A program made the position numbers and the translations under genes. From Amphibacillus marinus (GTDB lineage Bacteria > Bacillota > Bacilli > Bacillales > Amphibacillaceae): a DNA stretch of 64,000 bases. The notes beneath the pieces are model-generated. The model saw only the letters and a program-made list of their open reading frames with translations, did no database searches and was not told where the DNA came from. This document shows positions 1 through 11,340 of the stretch, piece by piece. The stretch's first letter is position 1; each line of letters starts with the position of its first letter. The stretch is from assembly GCF_900110345.1 (NCBI RefSeq), contig NZ_FODJ01000011.1, positions 1 to 64,000 on the forward strand, in the 5' to 3' direction.

Positions 1-63
1 GTATTTAATCTTTCAATTTATGCTCACACAAATAAAAGAAGGGGTAAGCATACCTATCATCAA

Positions 64-243
64 GCATTCAGCAGTCCCGTAGACTCCTATGGGAACAAAT
101 CACTTTGATGGGGTGAGTAATCGCAACCCCAGCGCGAGCCGAAGATCCACTTTGTCAAGCGTTCTGTGCTTGACAAAGTTAGCTGAGGCCGTGCCCATGT
201 CTCGTTTGTGCCAGTGGGTGAAAGCGAAGGGACTGCTGAATGC
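64..243. repeat. 180-bp intergenic element with 15-bp perfect terminal inverted repeats
   Basis: The ends are perfect inverted repeats: gcattcagcagtccc at 64-78 and its reverse complement at 229-243. Inside lies a second perfect 12-bp inverted repeat (149-160 and 168-179, actttgtcaagc) with a 7-nt loop. The internal part shares modules with intergenic repeats elsewhere in the window, for example ggggtgagtaatcgcaaccc at 109-128. There is no plausible gene in 1-374; the rest of this stretch is AT-rich spacer. It resembles a small non-autonomous (MITE-like) element, but no target-site duplication was identified. Confidence 0.6.
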
Positions 244-374
244 GACACGCTATGCTAGTTAGTGGATTTTTTCATGTGTTTATTTTTAGCTAACTACGTT
301 TAAAAACTCAATAATAAGTTTTAATGTTCGTTTTTTCCTATGTTAATATAAATTATGAAATTGACTCAAGTGTA

Positions 375-3300
375 TTATTCATTCTGCTCAAATGTTAGTA
401 GTTCGCGCAGTTGCGCTTCGGTTAGACTTGATAATAACGTGTTGCTTGGTGCAATTATCTGATCAACAAGTTCACGTTTTCCCTGTTGCAATTGAAAGAT
501 CTTCTCTTCAATCGTGCCCTCAGTAATTAAACGAATGACCTCAACTTTATTTTTCTGTCCGATTCGATGTGCGCGACCTGCCGCCTGCGCTTCGACTGCC
601 GGGTTCCACCAAAGATCAAATAAAATAACAGTGTCTGCTCCTGTAAGGTTAAGGCCAGTTCCACCAGCCTTTAAAGAAACGAGGAACACATTGCAGTCAC
701 CATTATTAAATGCCTCTGCCATCTCCACGCGCTCAAGTGCTGGCGTTTGACCATCTAAGTAAAATGATAAATAGTTAAGCTTATTTAGCTCTGCTAAGAT
801 AAGCTTGAGCATGCTAGAAAACTGAGAAAAAATTAACACTCTGCGTCCTTGTGCTTGTAACTGTTCAAGAATAGTCAGTAAGAGTGAGAGTTTTCCCGAC
901 TCACCTTGATAATTATCTAAAAAGAGCTTAGGATGACAACAAATTTGTCGCAACCGGGTTAAGCCAGCTAAAATATCTAGCTTACCTGTTTCAAATTGGT
1001 TGCTCCGAATAGCCTCATCTAATTTCTGTTGCATCTTCTGCAAATACACGAGGTATACTTGTTTTTGCTCAATAGTGAGATCGGAATATTGTTCAAACTC
1101 TATTTTTTCCGGTAAATCAGGTAACACATCGATCTTTAATCTGCGTAAAATAAACGGTTGGGTAATTTGCTTAATCTGTTCATTTGAGTAGTTAACAAAT
1201 TGTTTTTTGGAGCCAAGGAAACCAGGAGAAATGGTCTGAAATATTGACCATAACTCTTCTTGGCGATTTTCTATCGGTGTTCCACTTAAGGCAAAACGGT
1301 GAGTTGCCCTAATTTGTCTTGTTGCTTTGGCTGTTTGAGTAAGGTGATTCTTTATCGCTTGGGCTTCATCTAGTATTACAATATCAAACTGTTGATCTTC
1401 AAGTACCGGATAGTCCTGTCTTAATAACGGATAGGAAGTAATCAAGACGTCAACCTTTTTGTTACTTTTAATTCGTTCTCTTCGTTCTGTTTTAGTACCT
1501 GTAATTACTTTAACGATTAGCTCGGGAGCGAATTTTTGAAATTCTTTTTTCCAATTGTATAGTAAAGATGCTGGCGTAATAATAAGTGATTTTTGCTGAG
1601 CTGCTGTTTCCTTTTCACTTGCTATAAAACTAATTGCTTGAACGGTTTTCCCTAAGCCCATCTCGTCAGCTAGGATACCGCCTAAGTGATAAGAAGCGAG
1701 CGCTTTAAACCACTTAAATCCGATTAACTGATAATCTCTAAGTTCAGCGGTTAACCCAACTGGTAATGGATAATCATCCTTTCTTCCATGCTTAAGTGTC
1801 GTTAAAAGCTGTTTAAATGTCTTAGAGTAGTGCGTATTATTGTTTGACAATGCTTGTGTAATTTGAAGCCCACGTGCTGCATGAATATGCGCTTCACCAT
1901 GTTGAATATCCTTTTTCTTAATACGAAGCTGATCAGCAAGGGCTTTAAACTCAGCAAAAGTTTGATCGTTTAGATCAATAAGGGGCCCATTTGAAGCTCG
2001 AAAATAGCTTTTTTTCTCTATTAATGCTTCAAGTAATGCATCAATATCGTCCTTTGTAATGCCTTCAATATCAAATTGAACATCTAACAACCCTGTTTGA
2101 TGATTAAGGTCAATATTTGAGTGAAGCTGGGGCTTACTCTTAGTCAGCAATAGCTTAACCTTATCTGATAAATAAATAGAAGCTTGGTTAGTTAACTCAG
2201 GTATAACATTATTAATAAAGTGATGAATTTGTGCCTCATTAAATAGTTGAAAGCGCTGATTTAAATAATGAAAACCACTATTTTCTAATTTTTGAATGAT
2301 CGCAGCTTCTCCCGCGAAATCCCTTAATAATACTTGCTCGTGATTAACTTGTTTTTGAAATGGACTAATTTCAATTTGGTCGTATTGAAAACTACAGCTA
2401 ACTGTTAGTGATCCTTTTTCTTCATCTACAAATAGTTTCGGTAATAGCGGTGCCTGCTTCAATGTTCGCTCAGTCTCTGAGCTAAGCTGGACAGACCCTA
2501 TTTGCTTTAGTTTGGGAACAACGTGACCAACGAAATCCGGCATTTGACTTCGATTAATTAGATAGGTTTGCTTTTGGCGATAAGGTAATAAAGCATAAAG
2601 CTGTTTTAGAATCTTAACCTTTTCTGAAGATAAGAAATAAAAATGGTTATTATAAACAAGAAGCTGATAAGCATGAGAAAAGTGATGCTTAAAGAGCTGA
2701 CTAAGGTTAACAGAATAGGCGTGTTGATTGCTAAGCTCAACCTGAATAGCTAACTGTGGTAGTGATTGATAGCTGTGAATTTCTGCGAACGAGCTGTTAT
2801 CCTCACTTTTAATAAATGTCAGCATACTCCCAACCAAATGTGCTAATAACTCCTTTAGTAAAAAAGGAGGAATGACCAGTTCTCTATTGTCAAGCTCTAA
2901 AAAATCTGTTCTATAGACATGAGCATGGTGAATCGCTTGTTCAACTAGCTCACAGATTAAAAGATCGTTTGGCATTAGAGAGAACAGATTAGGTCGATAA
3001 CTAAAGGTATTGGTTATTTTATATACTTGCTGATTAAGGAGAGCCTCAATAAATTGTTCAATATCTTTAACAATAAATAATTGAGAGTCACCAGCTTTTA
3101 TACTAAGTTTATAATAGGTTTCCATGTTGGCACCTTGTTTAACCTCTGTTAGGATAAACATGATCTTCAAAAGCTGTCTATCCTGTGAAACACCAGGTGC
3201 ATTCGCTTCAAAGGCTTGAATCATTCTTAGTGGGAATGGATCAGTTGATTGTTGAATAACGGGTTCCTGGTAGACTTGATTAGGTTGTTGGCTATGACTA

Positions 3301-3572
3301 ATGGCTAGCAAAACAGCGGCGATGTGTTTACAGGTGTAATGTGCTTCATAGGCTGGGCAGTTACAGGTTGCTTCAAGATCATCATCTTTAAAAAGAAATA
3401 TTCTTACCTGATAGCTAGAGGCGCCTTTAACAGTAGCACTCCAGCATTGAATCGCCCGATTAAAGCTTAATTGGTGCACTCGCCCCTTTTTATAGTAGTC
3501 AAGGCCACGGCGATAGAAGCGCTGACCAGTAATTTTTATAATATCCTGTGTTTCGATAAATAATGATGACAA
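375..3572 (-). CDS. SWIM zinc-finger SNF2-family DEAD/DEAH helicase
   Basis: This is an about 1065-residue DNA-dependent ATPase of the SNF2 type. An N-terminal SWIM zinc finger (C-x-C near residues 70-73, then C-x-H near 81-83) precedes a long middle region. The two RecA-like helicase lobes come last: Walker A in ADEMGLGKT near residue 637, a DEAQ box near 735, and a C-terminal motif ending GRAHRIGQ near 990. Such proteins are thought to translocate on duplex DNA; the target is unknown. In B. subtilis the SNF2 protein YwqA has a separate SWIM neighbour (YwqB), so this reads as the fused form. A GTG at 3581 lies inside the Shine-Dalgarno sequence AAGAGGTG, so the TTG at 3572 is the better start. 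The gene is transcribed away from prfC. Confidence 0.85.
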   Translation of the reverse strand: MSSLFIETQDIIKITGQRFYRRGLDYYKKGRVHQLSFNRAIQCWSATVKGASSYQVRIFLFKDDDLEATCNCPAYEAHYTCKHIAAVLLAISHSQQPNQVYQEPVIQQSTDPFPLRMIQAFEANAPGVSQDRQLLKIMFILTEVKQGANMETYYKLSIKAGDSQLFIVKDIEQFIEALLNQQVYKITNTFSYRPNLFSLMPNDLLICELVEQAIHHAHVYRTDFLELDNRELVIPPFLLKELLAHLVGSMLTFIKSEDNSSFAEIHSYQSLPQLAIQVELSNQHAYSVNLSQLFKHHFSHAYQLLVYNNHFYFLSSEKVKILKQLYALLPYRQKQTYLINRSQMPDFVGHVVPKLKQIGSVQLSSETERTLKQAPLLPKLFVDEEKGSLTVSCSFQYDQIEISPFQKQVNHEQVLLRDFAGEAAIIQKLENSGFHYLNQRFQLFNEAQIHHFINNVIPELTNQASIYLSDKVKLLLTKSKPQLHSNIDLNHQTGLLDVQFDIEGITKDDIDALLEALIEKKSYFRASNGPLIDLNDQTFAEFKALADQLRIKKKDIQHGEAHIHAARGLQITQALSNNNTHYSKTFKQLLTTLKHGRKDDYPLPVGLTAELRDYQLIGFKWFKALASYHLGGILADEMGLGKTVQAISFIASEKETAAQQKSLIITPASLLYNWKKEFQKFAPELIVKVITGTKTERRERIKSNKKVDVLITSYPLLRQDYPVLEDQQFDIVILDEAQAIKNHLTQTAKATRQIRATHRFALSGTPIENRQEELWSIFQTISPGFLGSKKQFVNYSNEQIKQITQPFILRRLKIDVLPDLPEKIEFEQYSDLTIEQKQVYLVYLQKMQQKLDEAIRSNQFETGKLDILAGLTRLRQICCHPKLFLDNYQGESGKLSLLLTILEQLQAQGRRVLIFSQFSSMLKLILAELNKLNYLSFYLDGQTPALERVEMAEAFNNGDCNVFLVSLKAGGTGLNLTGADTVILFDLWWNPAVEAQAAGRAHRIGQKNKVEVIRLITEGTIEEKIFQLQQGKRELVDQIIAPSNTLLSSLTEAQLRELLTFEQNE

Positions 3573-3790
3573 GAATAGCACCTCTTTTTTGATAATAAGT
3601 TAATTAAACGATATTGAGAATGTATCCCTTCATTATAACAAATTACTGCGCAAAGCTTAATTTTTCTTAAAGAGAAATTTATTAGCTACTAACTTAAGTG
3701 GAGGGGATTGACGTATACCTGTGAATTGTGCTAATTTCATTAAGATATAATATGAAAAAGTTCGAATAACTTAAGAGAAGGTATGGTTAG

Positions 3791-5374
3791 ATGACAATTA
3801 AATTAGAAGTTGAAAGAAGAAAGACGTTTGCCATTATTTCGCACCCAGATGCAGGAAAAACTACCTTGACCGAAAAATTATTAATGTTTGGTAATTTAAT
3901 TAGAACGGCAGGTACGGTTAAAGGAAAAAAAACAGGGAAGTATGCGACATCTGACTGGATGGAGATTGAGAAACAACGTGGAATTTCAGTAACTTCCAGC
4001 GTAATGAATTTCCCTTATAAAGATTTCAAAGTAAATATTCTTGATACACCAGGTCATGAGGATTTTAGTGAAGATACTTATCGGACCCTAACAGCCGTTG
4101 ATAGCGTCGTGATGATCATTGATGCGACAAAAGGGATTGAAGCTCAGACAATTAAATTATTTAAGGTCTGTAAGATGAGAGGCATTCCAATTTTTACTTT
4201 TATTAATAAGATGGATCGAGAGGCCAGAGAGCCGTTAGCGCTGCTAGAGCAAATAGAGGAAGTATTGGATATTGAAACGTATCCGATGAATTGGCCCGCA
4301 GGAATGGGGAAGCGATTCTTAGGTATCTATGATCGTTATCAGAACCAATTTGTTAAGTTTAATGGTAACGAAAAAGAAAGTTATTTAGCGGATGGAGAGC
4401 TCGACAATCATCCGGACCTCATAAATGACCCAACCTTTCAAGATATGAAAGAGGAGCTCTCGCTATTGGATGAGGCGGGTGATCAGTTTTCATTGGATGC
4501 CGTTTTGTCTGGGGATCAGACACCAGTCTTCTTTGGTTCTGCCCTTGCGCCATTTGGAGTAGAGGTATTTTTTGATACGTTTATTCAAATGGCTCCCAAT
4601 CCAAAGCCGAGAAAAACGACAGAAGGACTTATTCAGCCAGAAAAAGCTGATTTTTCAGGATTTATCTTTAAAATCCAAGCAAATATGAACCCAGCTCACC
4701 GTGATCGCGTAGCTTTTTTACGAGTGTGTTCTGGTAAGTTTGAACGTGGTATGACGGTTAAGCTAACGCGGTCAAATAAGTTAATTAAGTTAACACAAAC
4801 ACAACAATTTGTTGCCTCTTCACGAGACACGGTGGATACTGCATTTCCTGGCGATATTATTGGTATCTATGATCCGGGTATTTATCGGATTGGTGACACA
4901 CTATTAGAAGGTAAAGAAAACTTTAAGTATGATGAGCTTCCCCAGTTTCCACCTGAGCTGTTTAAGCGCGTAACAGCGAAAAATGTGATGAAATCCAAAC
5001 AATTTAAAAAAGGACTTGAGCAGCTTGTTCAAGAAGGGGCAATTCAGCTTTTTACCGGCTATCCAATGGAAAGTCATATTATCGGTGCGGTAGGTGAGCT
5101 TCAGTATCAAGTGTTTGAACACAGAATGAAACATGAATATAACGTAGAAGTTAATTTAGAGTCAATAGGAGAACGTATTCCAAGATGGCTAGAGTTGGAA
5201 AAAGTTGACACACAATTGTTTGATGACCGTAATTTACTTGTTAAGGATCGAGACGGCACTTTTCTGGTCTTATTCAAAAATGATTTTGCGTTAAGATGGT
5301 TTCAGGATAAACATGCTGATATTAAATTGATTGACCTTTACGATGTCAATAAATATGATCAATCCTATAGCTAA
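3791..5374 (+). CDS. prfC: Peptide chain release factor 3
   Basis: This GTPase recycles release factors RF1 and RF2 from the ribosome after termination. The 527-residue length is normal for the family. The N-terminal G domain shows G1 ([14 protein letters not shown], about residues 17-30), the DTPGHEDF G3 motif and NKMD (G4), followed by the EF-G-like domain II and a C-terminal domain with [14 protein letters not shown]. The start ATG has a Shine-Dalgarno gagaagg ending 10 nt upstream. It is a single-gene unit, with a TATAAT hexamer at 3746-3751 but no convincing -35, and a strong terminator downstream. B. subtilis 168 is not known to carry prfC, but it is common in other Firmicutes. Confidence 0.95.
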   Translation: MTIKLEVERRKTFAIISHPDAGKTTLTEKLLMFGNLIRTAGTVKGKKTGKYATSDWMEIEKQRGISVTSSVMNFPYKDFKVNILDTPGHEDFSEDTYRTLTAVDSVVMIIDATKGIEAQTIKLFKVCKMRGIPIFTFINKMDREAREPLALLEQIEEVLDIETYPMNWPAGMGKRFLGIYDRYQNQFVKFNGNEKESYLADGELDNHPDLINDPTFQDMKEELSLLDEAGDQFSLDAVLSGDQTPVFFGSALAPFGVEVFFDTFIQMAPNPKPRKTTEGLIQPEKADFSGFIFKIQANMNPAHRDRVAFLRVCSGKFERGMTVKLTRSNKLIKLTQTQQFVASSRDTVDTAFPGDIIGIYDPGIYRIGDTLLEGKENFKYDELPQFPPELFKRVTAKNVMKSKQFKKGLEQLVQEGAIQLFTGYPMESHIIGAVGELQYQVFEHRMKHEYNVEVNLESIGERIPRWLELEKVDTQLFDDRNLLVKDRDGTFLVLFKNDFALRWFQDKHADIKLIDLYDVNKYDQSYS

Positions 5375-5437
5375 AACTTATTTAGAAGAACAACCCTTTA
5401 GCTCCCTATATTAATTTATTTATACTGGTTAACATTT

Positions 5438-5476
5438 AAAGCTGAGCATTTTTGTGCTCAGCTTTCTTATTTTTTA
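5438..5476 (+). terminator. Rho-independent terminator of prfC
   Basis: A perfect 11-bp stem (5438-5448 with 5455-5465, arm aaagctgagca) with a 6-nt loop is followed by a T-rich tract (cttatttttt). Confidence 0.9.
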
Positions 5477-5569
5477 GCATCGAATTGCACTTAAATCATT
5501 AGCGTGACTAGTTTCCTAGCCAAGCAAATACGTCAATTGACGTTTTAATCAAACATACTTTTTGTTGTC

Positions 5570-5760
5570 ACGGAGGAGCGACGCCGCTGTGGAAAGTAAG
5601 GTACTTCGCTTTCTGTGGACACGGCCTGGACTATCATCCTGTGTGCCGTTGGGTGCCAGAGCGACACTATTTTTTACAATGCAAGTAGTGAAAGAAGATG
5701 CCGTTTCGTGCCCTTTGGTGAAAGTGAATTCACGGTCGATTTGAGCGTAAAATGTGTCGA
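5570..5760. repeat. Intergenic repeat-like segment upstream of uvrB
   Basis: This GC-richer stretch lies in the 727-base gap between prfC and uvrB. It has the composition and catch-phrases (cggaggagcgac, ttcgctttctgtggacacgg) of interspersed Bacillaceae intergenic repeats. It resembles the other repeats of this window only partly. Short open frames exist on both strands but have no ribosome binding site. No gene is supported in 5375-6098. Confidence 0.35.
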
Positions 5761-6001
5761 TCATATAGACAATAGTCAAGTTCTACACGTCATTCTTGAT
5801 ATGATGTTGTCGTGCAGAAATTGTACATCTTTTTTAAACTTTGAAAGTTGAATTTTTATATAAAACACTTCCTAGTGTATGCTAAGTTTTTGCATTGGTA
5901 AAGAGTTTCCAAAGTATTTTAATGATAGTTCATTAAGCTTGCTTTGTTTTAACTAAAAACTTAAGCTTGGAAGGATGAGTTATCAAATTTTAAAAAATAA
6001 T

Positions 6002-6015
6002 CGAATGTTCGTTCG
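6002..6015 (+). promoter_or_regulatory. LexA (SOS) box of uvrBA
   Basis: The sequence cgaatgttcgttcg matches the Gram-positive LexA consensus CGAAC-N4-GTTCG with one mismatch (T for C at position 5). It overlaps the -35 region of the uvrB promoter. uvrBA is a classical LexA target in B. subtilis, which supports the call. Confidence 0.85.
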
Positions 6016-6041
6016 CATTTATAAAATAAATTGTGTATAAT
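6012..6041 (+). promoter_or_regulatory. uvrB promoter
   Basis: The -10 is a perfect TATAAT at 6036-6041. The best -35 is ttcgca at 6012-6017 with an 18-bp spacer. The weak -35 is overlapped by the LexA box. Confidence 0.6.
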
Positions 6042-6101
6042 AGGTTTAGCAATAAATTGGTTGGGCAAAAAGGTAGTTAGACAGATTGGAGGACGATAGT
6101 G

Positions 6102-8084
6102 ATGGGGCAATCATTTGAATTAATTTCAAAATATAAGCCAGAAGGCGATCAGCCTAAAGCAATAAAAGAGCTTGTTAGTGGTGTGAGAGAGGGTAAAAGG
6201 GCTCAAACCTTACTTGGCGCAACGGGGACAGGGAAAACGTTCACCGTATCAAATGTGGTACAAGAGGTTAAAAAACCCACGCTTGTTATTGCCCATAACA
6301 AAACATTAGCTGGTCAACTATATAGTGAATTTAAAGAGTTTTTCCCTAACAATGCAGTTGAATATTTTGTTAGTTATTATGATTATTATCAACCAGAAGC
6401 TTACGTCCCTTCCACAGATACCTTTATTGAAAAAGATGCTAGTATCAACGACGAGATTGATAAGTTACGTCACTCAGCAACCTCTTCTTTATTCGAGCGT
6501 GAGGATGTACTCATTGTTGCGAGTGTCTCGTGTATTTATGGTCTTGGTTCACCAGAAGAATACCGTCGTCAAGTTCTGTCTTTACGGGTTGGAATTGAAA
6601 AGGATCGCGACGCATTGTTACGTAATTTAGTTGATATTCAGTATGCGAGAAATGATATTGACTTTCAACGCGGGACGTTTAGGGTGCGTGGCGATTCTGT
6701 TGAAATTATTCCTGCTTCTCGAGAAGAACATTGCTTACGTATTGAATTTTTTGGTGATGAAATTGAACGCATTCGTGAAGTGGACGCCTTAACTGGTGAA
6801 ATACTGGGTGACCGTGAGCATGTGGCTATCTTTCCTGCCTCTCACTTCGTTACAGGAGAAGACAAATTAAAGGTTGCAATGAAAAATATAGAAGCAGAGC
6901 TTGAGCAGCAGCTTAAGTACTTTCGCGATCATGATAAATTGCTTGAGGCGCAGCGGATTGAACAACGAACCAGATACGATTTGGAAATGATGGCTGAGAT
7001 GGGCTTTTGCTCTGGTATAGAAAATTACTCTCGCCATTTAACGTTACGAGAGGCCGGATCAACCCCATATACGCTCATTGATTACTTCCCAGATGACTTT
7101 ATGATTGTCATTGATGAATCGCATGTGACACTTCCTCAGGTTAGAGGAATGTTTAATGGAGATAAAGCAAGAAAACAAGTGCTTGTTGATCATGGTTTTC
7201 GACTACCATCAGCTCTTGATAACCGACCTTTGACTTTTACAGAGTTTGAAGAAAAAGCTAATCAGTTTATCTTTGTTTCGGCAACGCCTGGACCATATGA
7301 GTTGGAGCATACCCCTAAGATGACCGAGCAAATTATTAGACCGACTGGTTTACTGGATCCCCTTGTTGATGTGAGACCAATTGAAGGTCAAATAGATGAT
7401 TTAATTGGAGAAGTAAACAGGCGGATTAAACGAGATGAACGGGTGTTGATCACCACATTAACGAAGAAAATGTCAGAGGACTTAACCGATTACTTAAAGG
7501 AAATTGGAATGAAGATCGCATATTTACATTCAGAAATAAAAACACTGGAACGGATTGAAATCATTCGAGATTTGCGGGTGGGTAAATACGATGTTCTTGT
7601 CGGGATTAACTTATTAAGAGAAGGTCTTGATATTCCAGAAGTATCACTCGTTGCTATTCTCGATGCAGATAAAGAAGGTTTCTTAAGATCAGATCGTTCT
7701 TTAATTCAGACAATGGGTCGTGCTGCAAGAAATGAAAATGGTCAGGTCATTATGTATGCAGATCGGATGACTGATTCAATGCGCCGAGCCATTGATGAAA
7801 CTGAACGAAGGAGAGAACAACAAGAAGCTTATAATCGCAAGCATGGCATAACACCAAAGACAATTAATAAAGAGGTGCGTGATGTCATTCGGGCAACAAT
7901 GGCCGCTGAAGATCCAGCAGGCTATGATGAGGCACGACCTAAGCTGGCAGACATGAGCAAAGCAGAACGTATAAAACTAGTTGAGCAGATGGAACAAGAA
8001 ATGAAGCAGGCTGCGAGAGAGCTTAATTTCGAAAAAGCAGCAGAATTACGTGATCTTGTTCTTGAATTGAAAGCGGAGGGATGA
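6102..8084 (+). CDS. uvrB: Excinuclease ABC subunit B
   Basis: UvrB is the damage-verification helicase of nucleotide excision repair. It is loaded by UvrA and cut-competent with UvrC. At about 660 residues it has the normal length. Walker A is GATGTGKT near residue 40. The beta-hairpin segment with [10 protein letters not shown] follows near residue 90. Later come DESHVTLPQ, the helicase motif [13 protein letters not shown], the QTMGRAARN motif VI, and a C-terminal UVR domain (about 620-655) that contacts UvrC. A GTG at 6099 is in frame, but the ATG at 6102 is better spaced from the Shine-Dalgarno ttggagga. It overlaps uvrA and is SOS-controlled through the LexA box at 6002. Confidence 0.97.
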   Translation: MGQSFELISKYKPEGDQPKAIKELVSGVREGKRAQTLLGATGTGKTFTVSNVVQEVKKPTLVIAHNKTLAGQLYSEFKEFFPNNAVEYFVSYYDYYQPEAYVPSTDTFIEKDASINDEIDKLRHSATSSLFEREDVLIVASVSCIYGLGSPEEYRRQVLSLRVGIEKDRDALLRNLVDIQYARNDIDFQRGTFRVRGDSVEIIPASREEHCLRIEFFGDEIERIREVDALTGEILGDREHVAIFPASHFVTGEDKLKVAMKNIEAELEQQLKYFRDHDKLLEAQRIEQRTRYDLEMMAEMGFCSGIENYSRHLTLREAGSTPYTLIDYFPDDFMIVIDESHVTLPQVRGMFNGDKARKQVLVDHGFRLPSALDNRPLTFTEFEEKANQFIFVSATPGPYELEHTPKMTEQIIRPTGLLDPLVDVRPIEGQIDDLIGEVNRRIKRDERVLITTLTKKMSEDLTDYLKEIGMKIAYLHSEIKTLERIEIIRDLRVGKYDVLVGINLLREGLDIPEVSLVAILDADKEGFLRSDRSLIQTMGRAARNENGQVIMYADRMTDSMRRAIDETERRREQQEAYNRKHGITPKTINKEVRDVIRATMAAEDPAGYDEARPKLADMSKAERIKLVEQMEQEMKQAARELNFEKAAELRDLVLELKAEG

Positions 8085-8089
8085 TCAGG

Positions 8090-10969
8090 GTGGCAAAAAA
8101 ACATATTTCAATTAAAGGAGCACGTGCTCATAATCTAAAAAATATTGATATAGATATTCCCAAGGATAAGTTAGTTGTTCTAACGGGATTATCTGGTTCA
8201 GGTAAATCCTCCCTTGCTTTTGATACGATATACGCTGAAGGACAAAGGCGCTATGTCGAGTCATTGTCAGCATATGCACGCCAATTCCTTGGGCAAATGG
8301 ACAAGCCTGATGTGGATACGATTGAGGGTTTATCACCAGCAATTTCAATTGATCAAAAGACAACCAGTAAAAACCCCCGTTCAACGGTGGCAACGGTAAC
8401 TGAAATTTATGACTATTTACGCTTACTCTATGCGCGTATCGGTCATCCTACTTGTCCAACGCATGGGGTTGAGATTTCATCGCAAACGGTTGAGCAGATG
8501 GTAGACCGCATTTTAGCTTATCCAGAGCGGACAAAGATGCAAATTCTAGCACCGGTTATTTCTGGTCGTAAAGGTGAACACGTCAAAGTAATTGAGCAGC
8601 TTAAGAAGGAAGGCTATATCCGACTTAGAGTTGATGGCGAAATGGTAGAAATTAGTGAGGATATCAAGCTTGAAAAGAATATAAAACACTCCATTGAGGT
8701 TGTGATTGATCGAGTTGTCATTAAAGAGGGGATAGCTGGTCGACTTAGTGACTCGCTAGAAACTGCGCTCAGACTTAGTGAAGGTCAAGTTATTGTTGAT
8801 GTAATTGATGAAGAGGAGCTGTTATTCAGTGAGCATCATGCATGTCCAATTTGTGGCTTTTCTGTAGGTGAGCTAGAACCAAGGTTATTTTCATTTAATG
8901 CACCGTATGGCGCTTGTCCAGAATGTGATGGATTAGGTAGTAAGCTAGAGGTTGACGTCGATTTAGTTATCCCTAATAAGGCATTAACCCTTAATGAAGG
9001 AGCAATTGTTGCTTGGCAGCCAACGAGCTCACAATACTATCCACAGCTTTTAGCGAGTGTATGTGCACATTATGGCATTGATATGGACAAACCTATAAAT
9101 AAGCTTCCTAAGCAGCAACTTGATAAGGTTCTTCATGGCAGTGGTAAAGAAAAGATTCATTTTAGCTATGAGAATGATTATGGTATGAAACGAGATACCC
9201 ATGTTGAGTTTGAAGGTGTACTTAATAATATTTCCAGACGTTATCGCGAAACAAGCTCTGAGTACATTAGAGAACAAATGGAAAAATATATGGCACAAAA
9301 GGATTGTCCTAAGTGCGAGGGCAATCGGTTAAATGAGGAAGCTAGATCTGTCCTCATTAATGGCCTGCATATCGGTCGAGTTACACGTATGGCAGTAACC
9401 GAGGCAAGAGCATTTCTAGTGCAGCTTGAGCTTTCAAATAAGGAAAAAACAATTGCAAAGATGATTTTAAAGGAAATTGATAATCGGCTTACATTTCTAA
9501 TTAATGTTGGCCTTGATTATTTAACGTTATCAAGAAAAGCAGGGACCCTTTCTGGTGGTGAGGCCCAGCGTATTCGTCTAGCTACCCAGATTGGATCGGC
9601 ACTAACAGGTGTGCTCTATGTCTTAGACGAGCCCTCAATTGGACTTCATCAAAGAGATAATGATCGTCTAATTGAAACGCTACAACAAATGCGCGATTTA
9701 GGTAATACCCTTATTGTCGTCGAGCATGATGAGGATACCATGTTAGCAGCAGATTATCTTGTTGATATTGGTCCAGGTGCTGGGGAACACGGTGGCCAAA
9801 TTGTTTCAAGTGGTACCCCAAAACAAGTAATGCGCGATAAGAAGTCGTTAACTGGTCAATACCTCTCAGGAGAGAAATATATTCCATTACCGCTTGAGCG
9901 TAAAGATACTGATGGTCGTTTTATTGAAGTTAAGGGTGGTGCCGAGAATAATTTGAAAAACGTGTCTGTTAAAATACCAATTGGGGTAATGACCACAGTT
10001 ACAGGCGTGTCAGGCTCTGGTAAAAGTACCTTAGTCAATGAGATTATTCGCAAAAAGCTCTCAATGGTCTTAAATCGGGCCAAGCAAAAACCTGGTAAAC
10101 ATAAGGCGTTAACCGGAAGTGAGCATTTAGAGAAAGTAATTGATATTGATCAATCACCGATTGGCCGAACACCACGTTCAAATCCTGCGACATATACGGG
10201 CGTATTTGATGACATTCGCGATGTTTTTGCGCAAACAAACGAAGCCAAGATTCGTGGCTACAAAAAGGGGCGTTTCAGCTTTAATGTTAAAGGGGGACGC
10301 TGTGAAGCTTGCCGTGGAGATGGTATAATTAAAATTGAGATGCACTTTCTCCCAGACGTTTATGTACCATGTGAGGTATGTCATGGCAAACGTTACAATA
10401 GAGAGACGCTTGAAGTAAAATACAAAGGGAATAACATTGCTAATGTGTTGGAGATGACCATTGAAGAGGCGCTTGATTTCTTTAAAAATATTCCTAAAAT
10501 TAAACGTAAATTACAAACCGTTTTTGATGTCGGTCTCGGCTACATTAGACTCGGGCAGCCAGCAACCACCTTATCTGGGGGTGAAGCGCAGCGGGTAAAG
10601 CTTGCAAGTGAGCTCCACCGGCGTTCAAATGGTCGTTCCTTATATATCTTAGATGAACCGACAACTGGCTTACATGTTGATGATATTGGTCGTTTATTAA
10701 TTGTTTTACAACGGTTAGTTGAAAGTGGTGATACTGTGTTAGTAATTGAACACAACTTAGATGTCATCAAAACAGCTGATTATATTATTGATTTAGGACC
10801 AGAGGGTGGTGACCGCGGTGGTGAAATTGTAGCCACTGGTACACCTGAACAAGTGGCTGAGGTAAAGGCTTCTTATACAGGAAGATATTTAAAACCCATT
10901 TTATCAAGGGACCAACAGCGTAAGCAAGATCAAATTGCGCAAAGCTCGGCAAAAGGAATCGAGGTGTGA
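8090..10969 (+). CDS. uvrA: Excinuclease ABC subunit A
   Basis: UvrA is the damage-sensing ABC ATPase dimer of nucleotide excision repair. It has two ATPase modules: Walker [13 protein letters not shown] near the N terminus and [10 protein letters not shown] near residue 640. It has two signature motifs ([24 protein letters not shown]). Zinc-binding CxxC pairs occur at CPICG/CPEC and CEAC/CEVC. An ATG at 8081 overlaps the uvrB stop but touches the Shine-Dalgarno GGAGGG directly. The GTG at 8090, about 9 nt downstream, is the likely start (959 residues). It is in one operon with uvrB and yojF-bshB2. Confidence 0.97.
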   Translation: MAKKHISIKGARAHNLKNIDIDIPKDKLVVLTGLSGSGKSSLAFDTIYAEGQRRYVESLSAYARQFLGQMDKPDVDTIEGLSPAISIDQKTTSKNPRSTVATVTEIYDYLRLLYARIGHPTCPTHGVEISSQTVEQMVDRILAYPERTKMQILAPVISGRKGEHVKVIEQLKKEGYIRLRVDGEMVEISEDIKLEKNIKHSIEVVIDRVVIKEGIAGRLSDSLETALRLSEGQVIVDVIDEEELLFSEHHACPICGFSVGELEPRLFSFNAPYGACPECDGLGSKLEVDVDLVIPNKALTLNEGAIVAWQPTSSQYYPQLLASVCAHYGIDMDKPINKLPKQQLDKVLHGSGKEKIHFSYENDYGMKRDTHVEFEGVLNNISRRYRETSSEYIREQMEKYMAQKDCPKCEGNRLNEEARSVLINGLHIGRVTRMAVTEARAFLVQLELSNKEKTIAKMILKEIDNRLTFLINVGLDYLTLSRKAGTLSGGEAQRIRLATQIGSALTGVLYVLDEPSIGLHQRDNDRLIETLQQMRDLGNTLIVVEHDEDTMLAADYLVDIGPGAGEHGGQIVSSGTPKQVMRDKKSLTGQYLSGEKYIPLPLERKDTDGRFIEVKGGAENNLKNVSVKIPIGVMTTVTGVSGSGKSTLVNEIIRKKLSMVLNRAKQKPGKHKALTGSEHLEKVIDIDQSPIGRTPRSNPATYTGVFDDIRDVFAQTNEAKIRGYKKGRFSFNVKGGRCEACRGDGIIKIEMHFLPDVYVPCEVCHGKRYNRETLEVKYKGNNIANVLEMTIEEALDFFKNIPKIKRKLQTVFDVGLGYIRLGQPATTLSGGEAQRVKLASELHRRSNGRSLYILDEPTTGLHVDDIGRLLIVLQRLVESGDTVLVIEHNLDVIKTADYIIDLGPEGGDRGGEIVATGTPEQVAEVKASYTGRYLKPILSRDQQRKQDQIAQSSAKGIEV

Positions 10970-10971
10970 CA

Positions 10972-11325
10972 ATGAAGAAAATTAATTTGGAAAAAGTTCA
11001 AGAACAGCTTAATTATTATATAGGGGAGCCTGCATACCTGCACCTTGAAACAACCAATGGTGCATATGCAACCCATCATAATCGCGAGGCTTTTAATGTT
11101 GGTGCTTTTATTCGAAATACACAGATTACCTTTAACCAGGCGAAAATTAGTGGAGATGCCTCGAACTATCGAGTGGGTTTAAAGACTGAGCAAGGTTGGG
11201 TTTATGCTGAAGGACTGAGAGAGTACCACATTAATGAACAGGCACAATTACTGTTAGCTGGACATGATTTACAAGGGCGTTTACTTGTAACAATTGAGCT
11301 AAGTAAACATCCATTTGATAACTAA
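10972..11325 (+). CDS. yojF: YojF family protein (DUF1806)
   Basis: This small soluble protein of 117 residues resembles B. subtilis YojF, a DUF1806 protein of unknown biochemical role. It almost always lies next to the bacillithiol deacetylase gene, as it does here. The visible pattern is an N-terminal INLEKVQEQLNYY helix followed by a beta-rich body with GYVYAEGLREYH-like spacing. I see no catalytic motif. The ATG at 10972 follows a Shine-Dalgarno gaggtg that overlaps the uvrA stop codon. An in-frame GTG at 10966 is less likely. The partnership with bshB2 suggests a role in thiol metabolism, which is inference. Confidence 0.8.
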   Translation: MKKINLEKVQEQLNYYIGEPAYLHLETTNGAYATHHNREAFNVGAFIRNTQITFNQAKISGDASNYRVGLKTEQGWVYAEGLREYHINEQAQLLLAGHDLQGRLLVTIELSKHPFDN

Positions 11326-11340
11326 AAGGAGGCTGCTACT

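Noticed and set aside
3708-3751. TTGACG plus TATAAT as a prfC promoter
   Set aside because: The spacing between the two hexamers is 32 bp, far from the usual 16-18; only the TATAAT is kept as a remark.
5549-5851. Overlapping short open frames on both strands between prfC and uvrB
   Set aside because: They lie in repeat-like DNA, lack ribosome binding sites and show no recognisable protein pattern.
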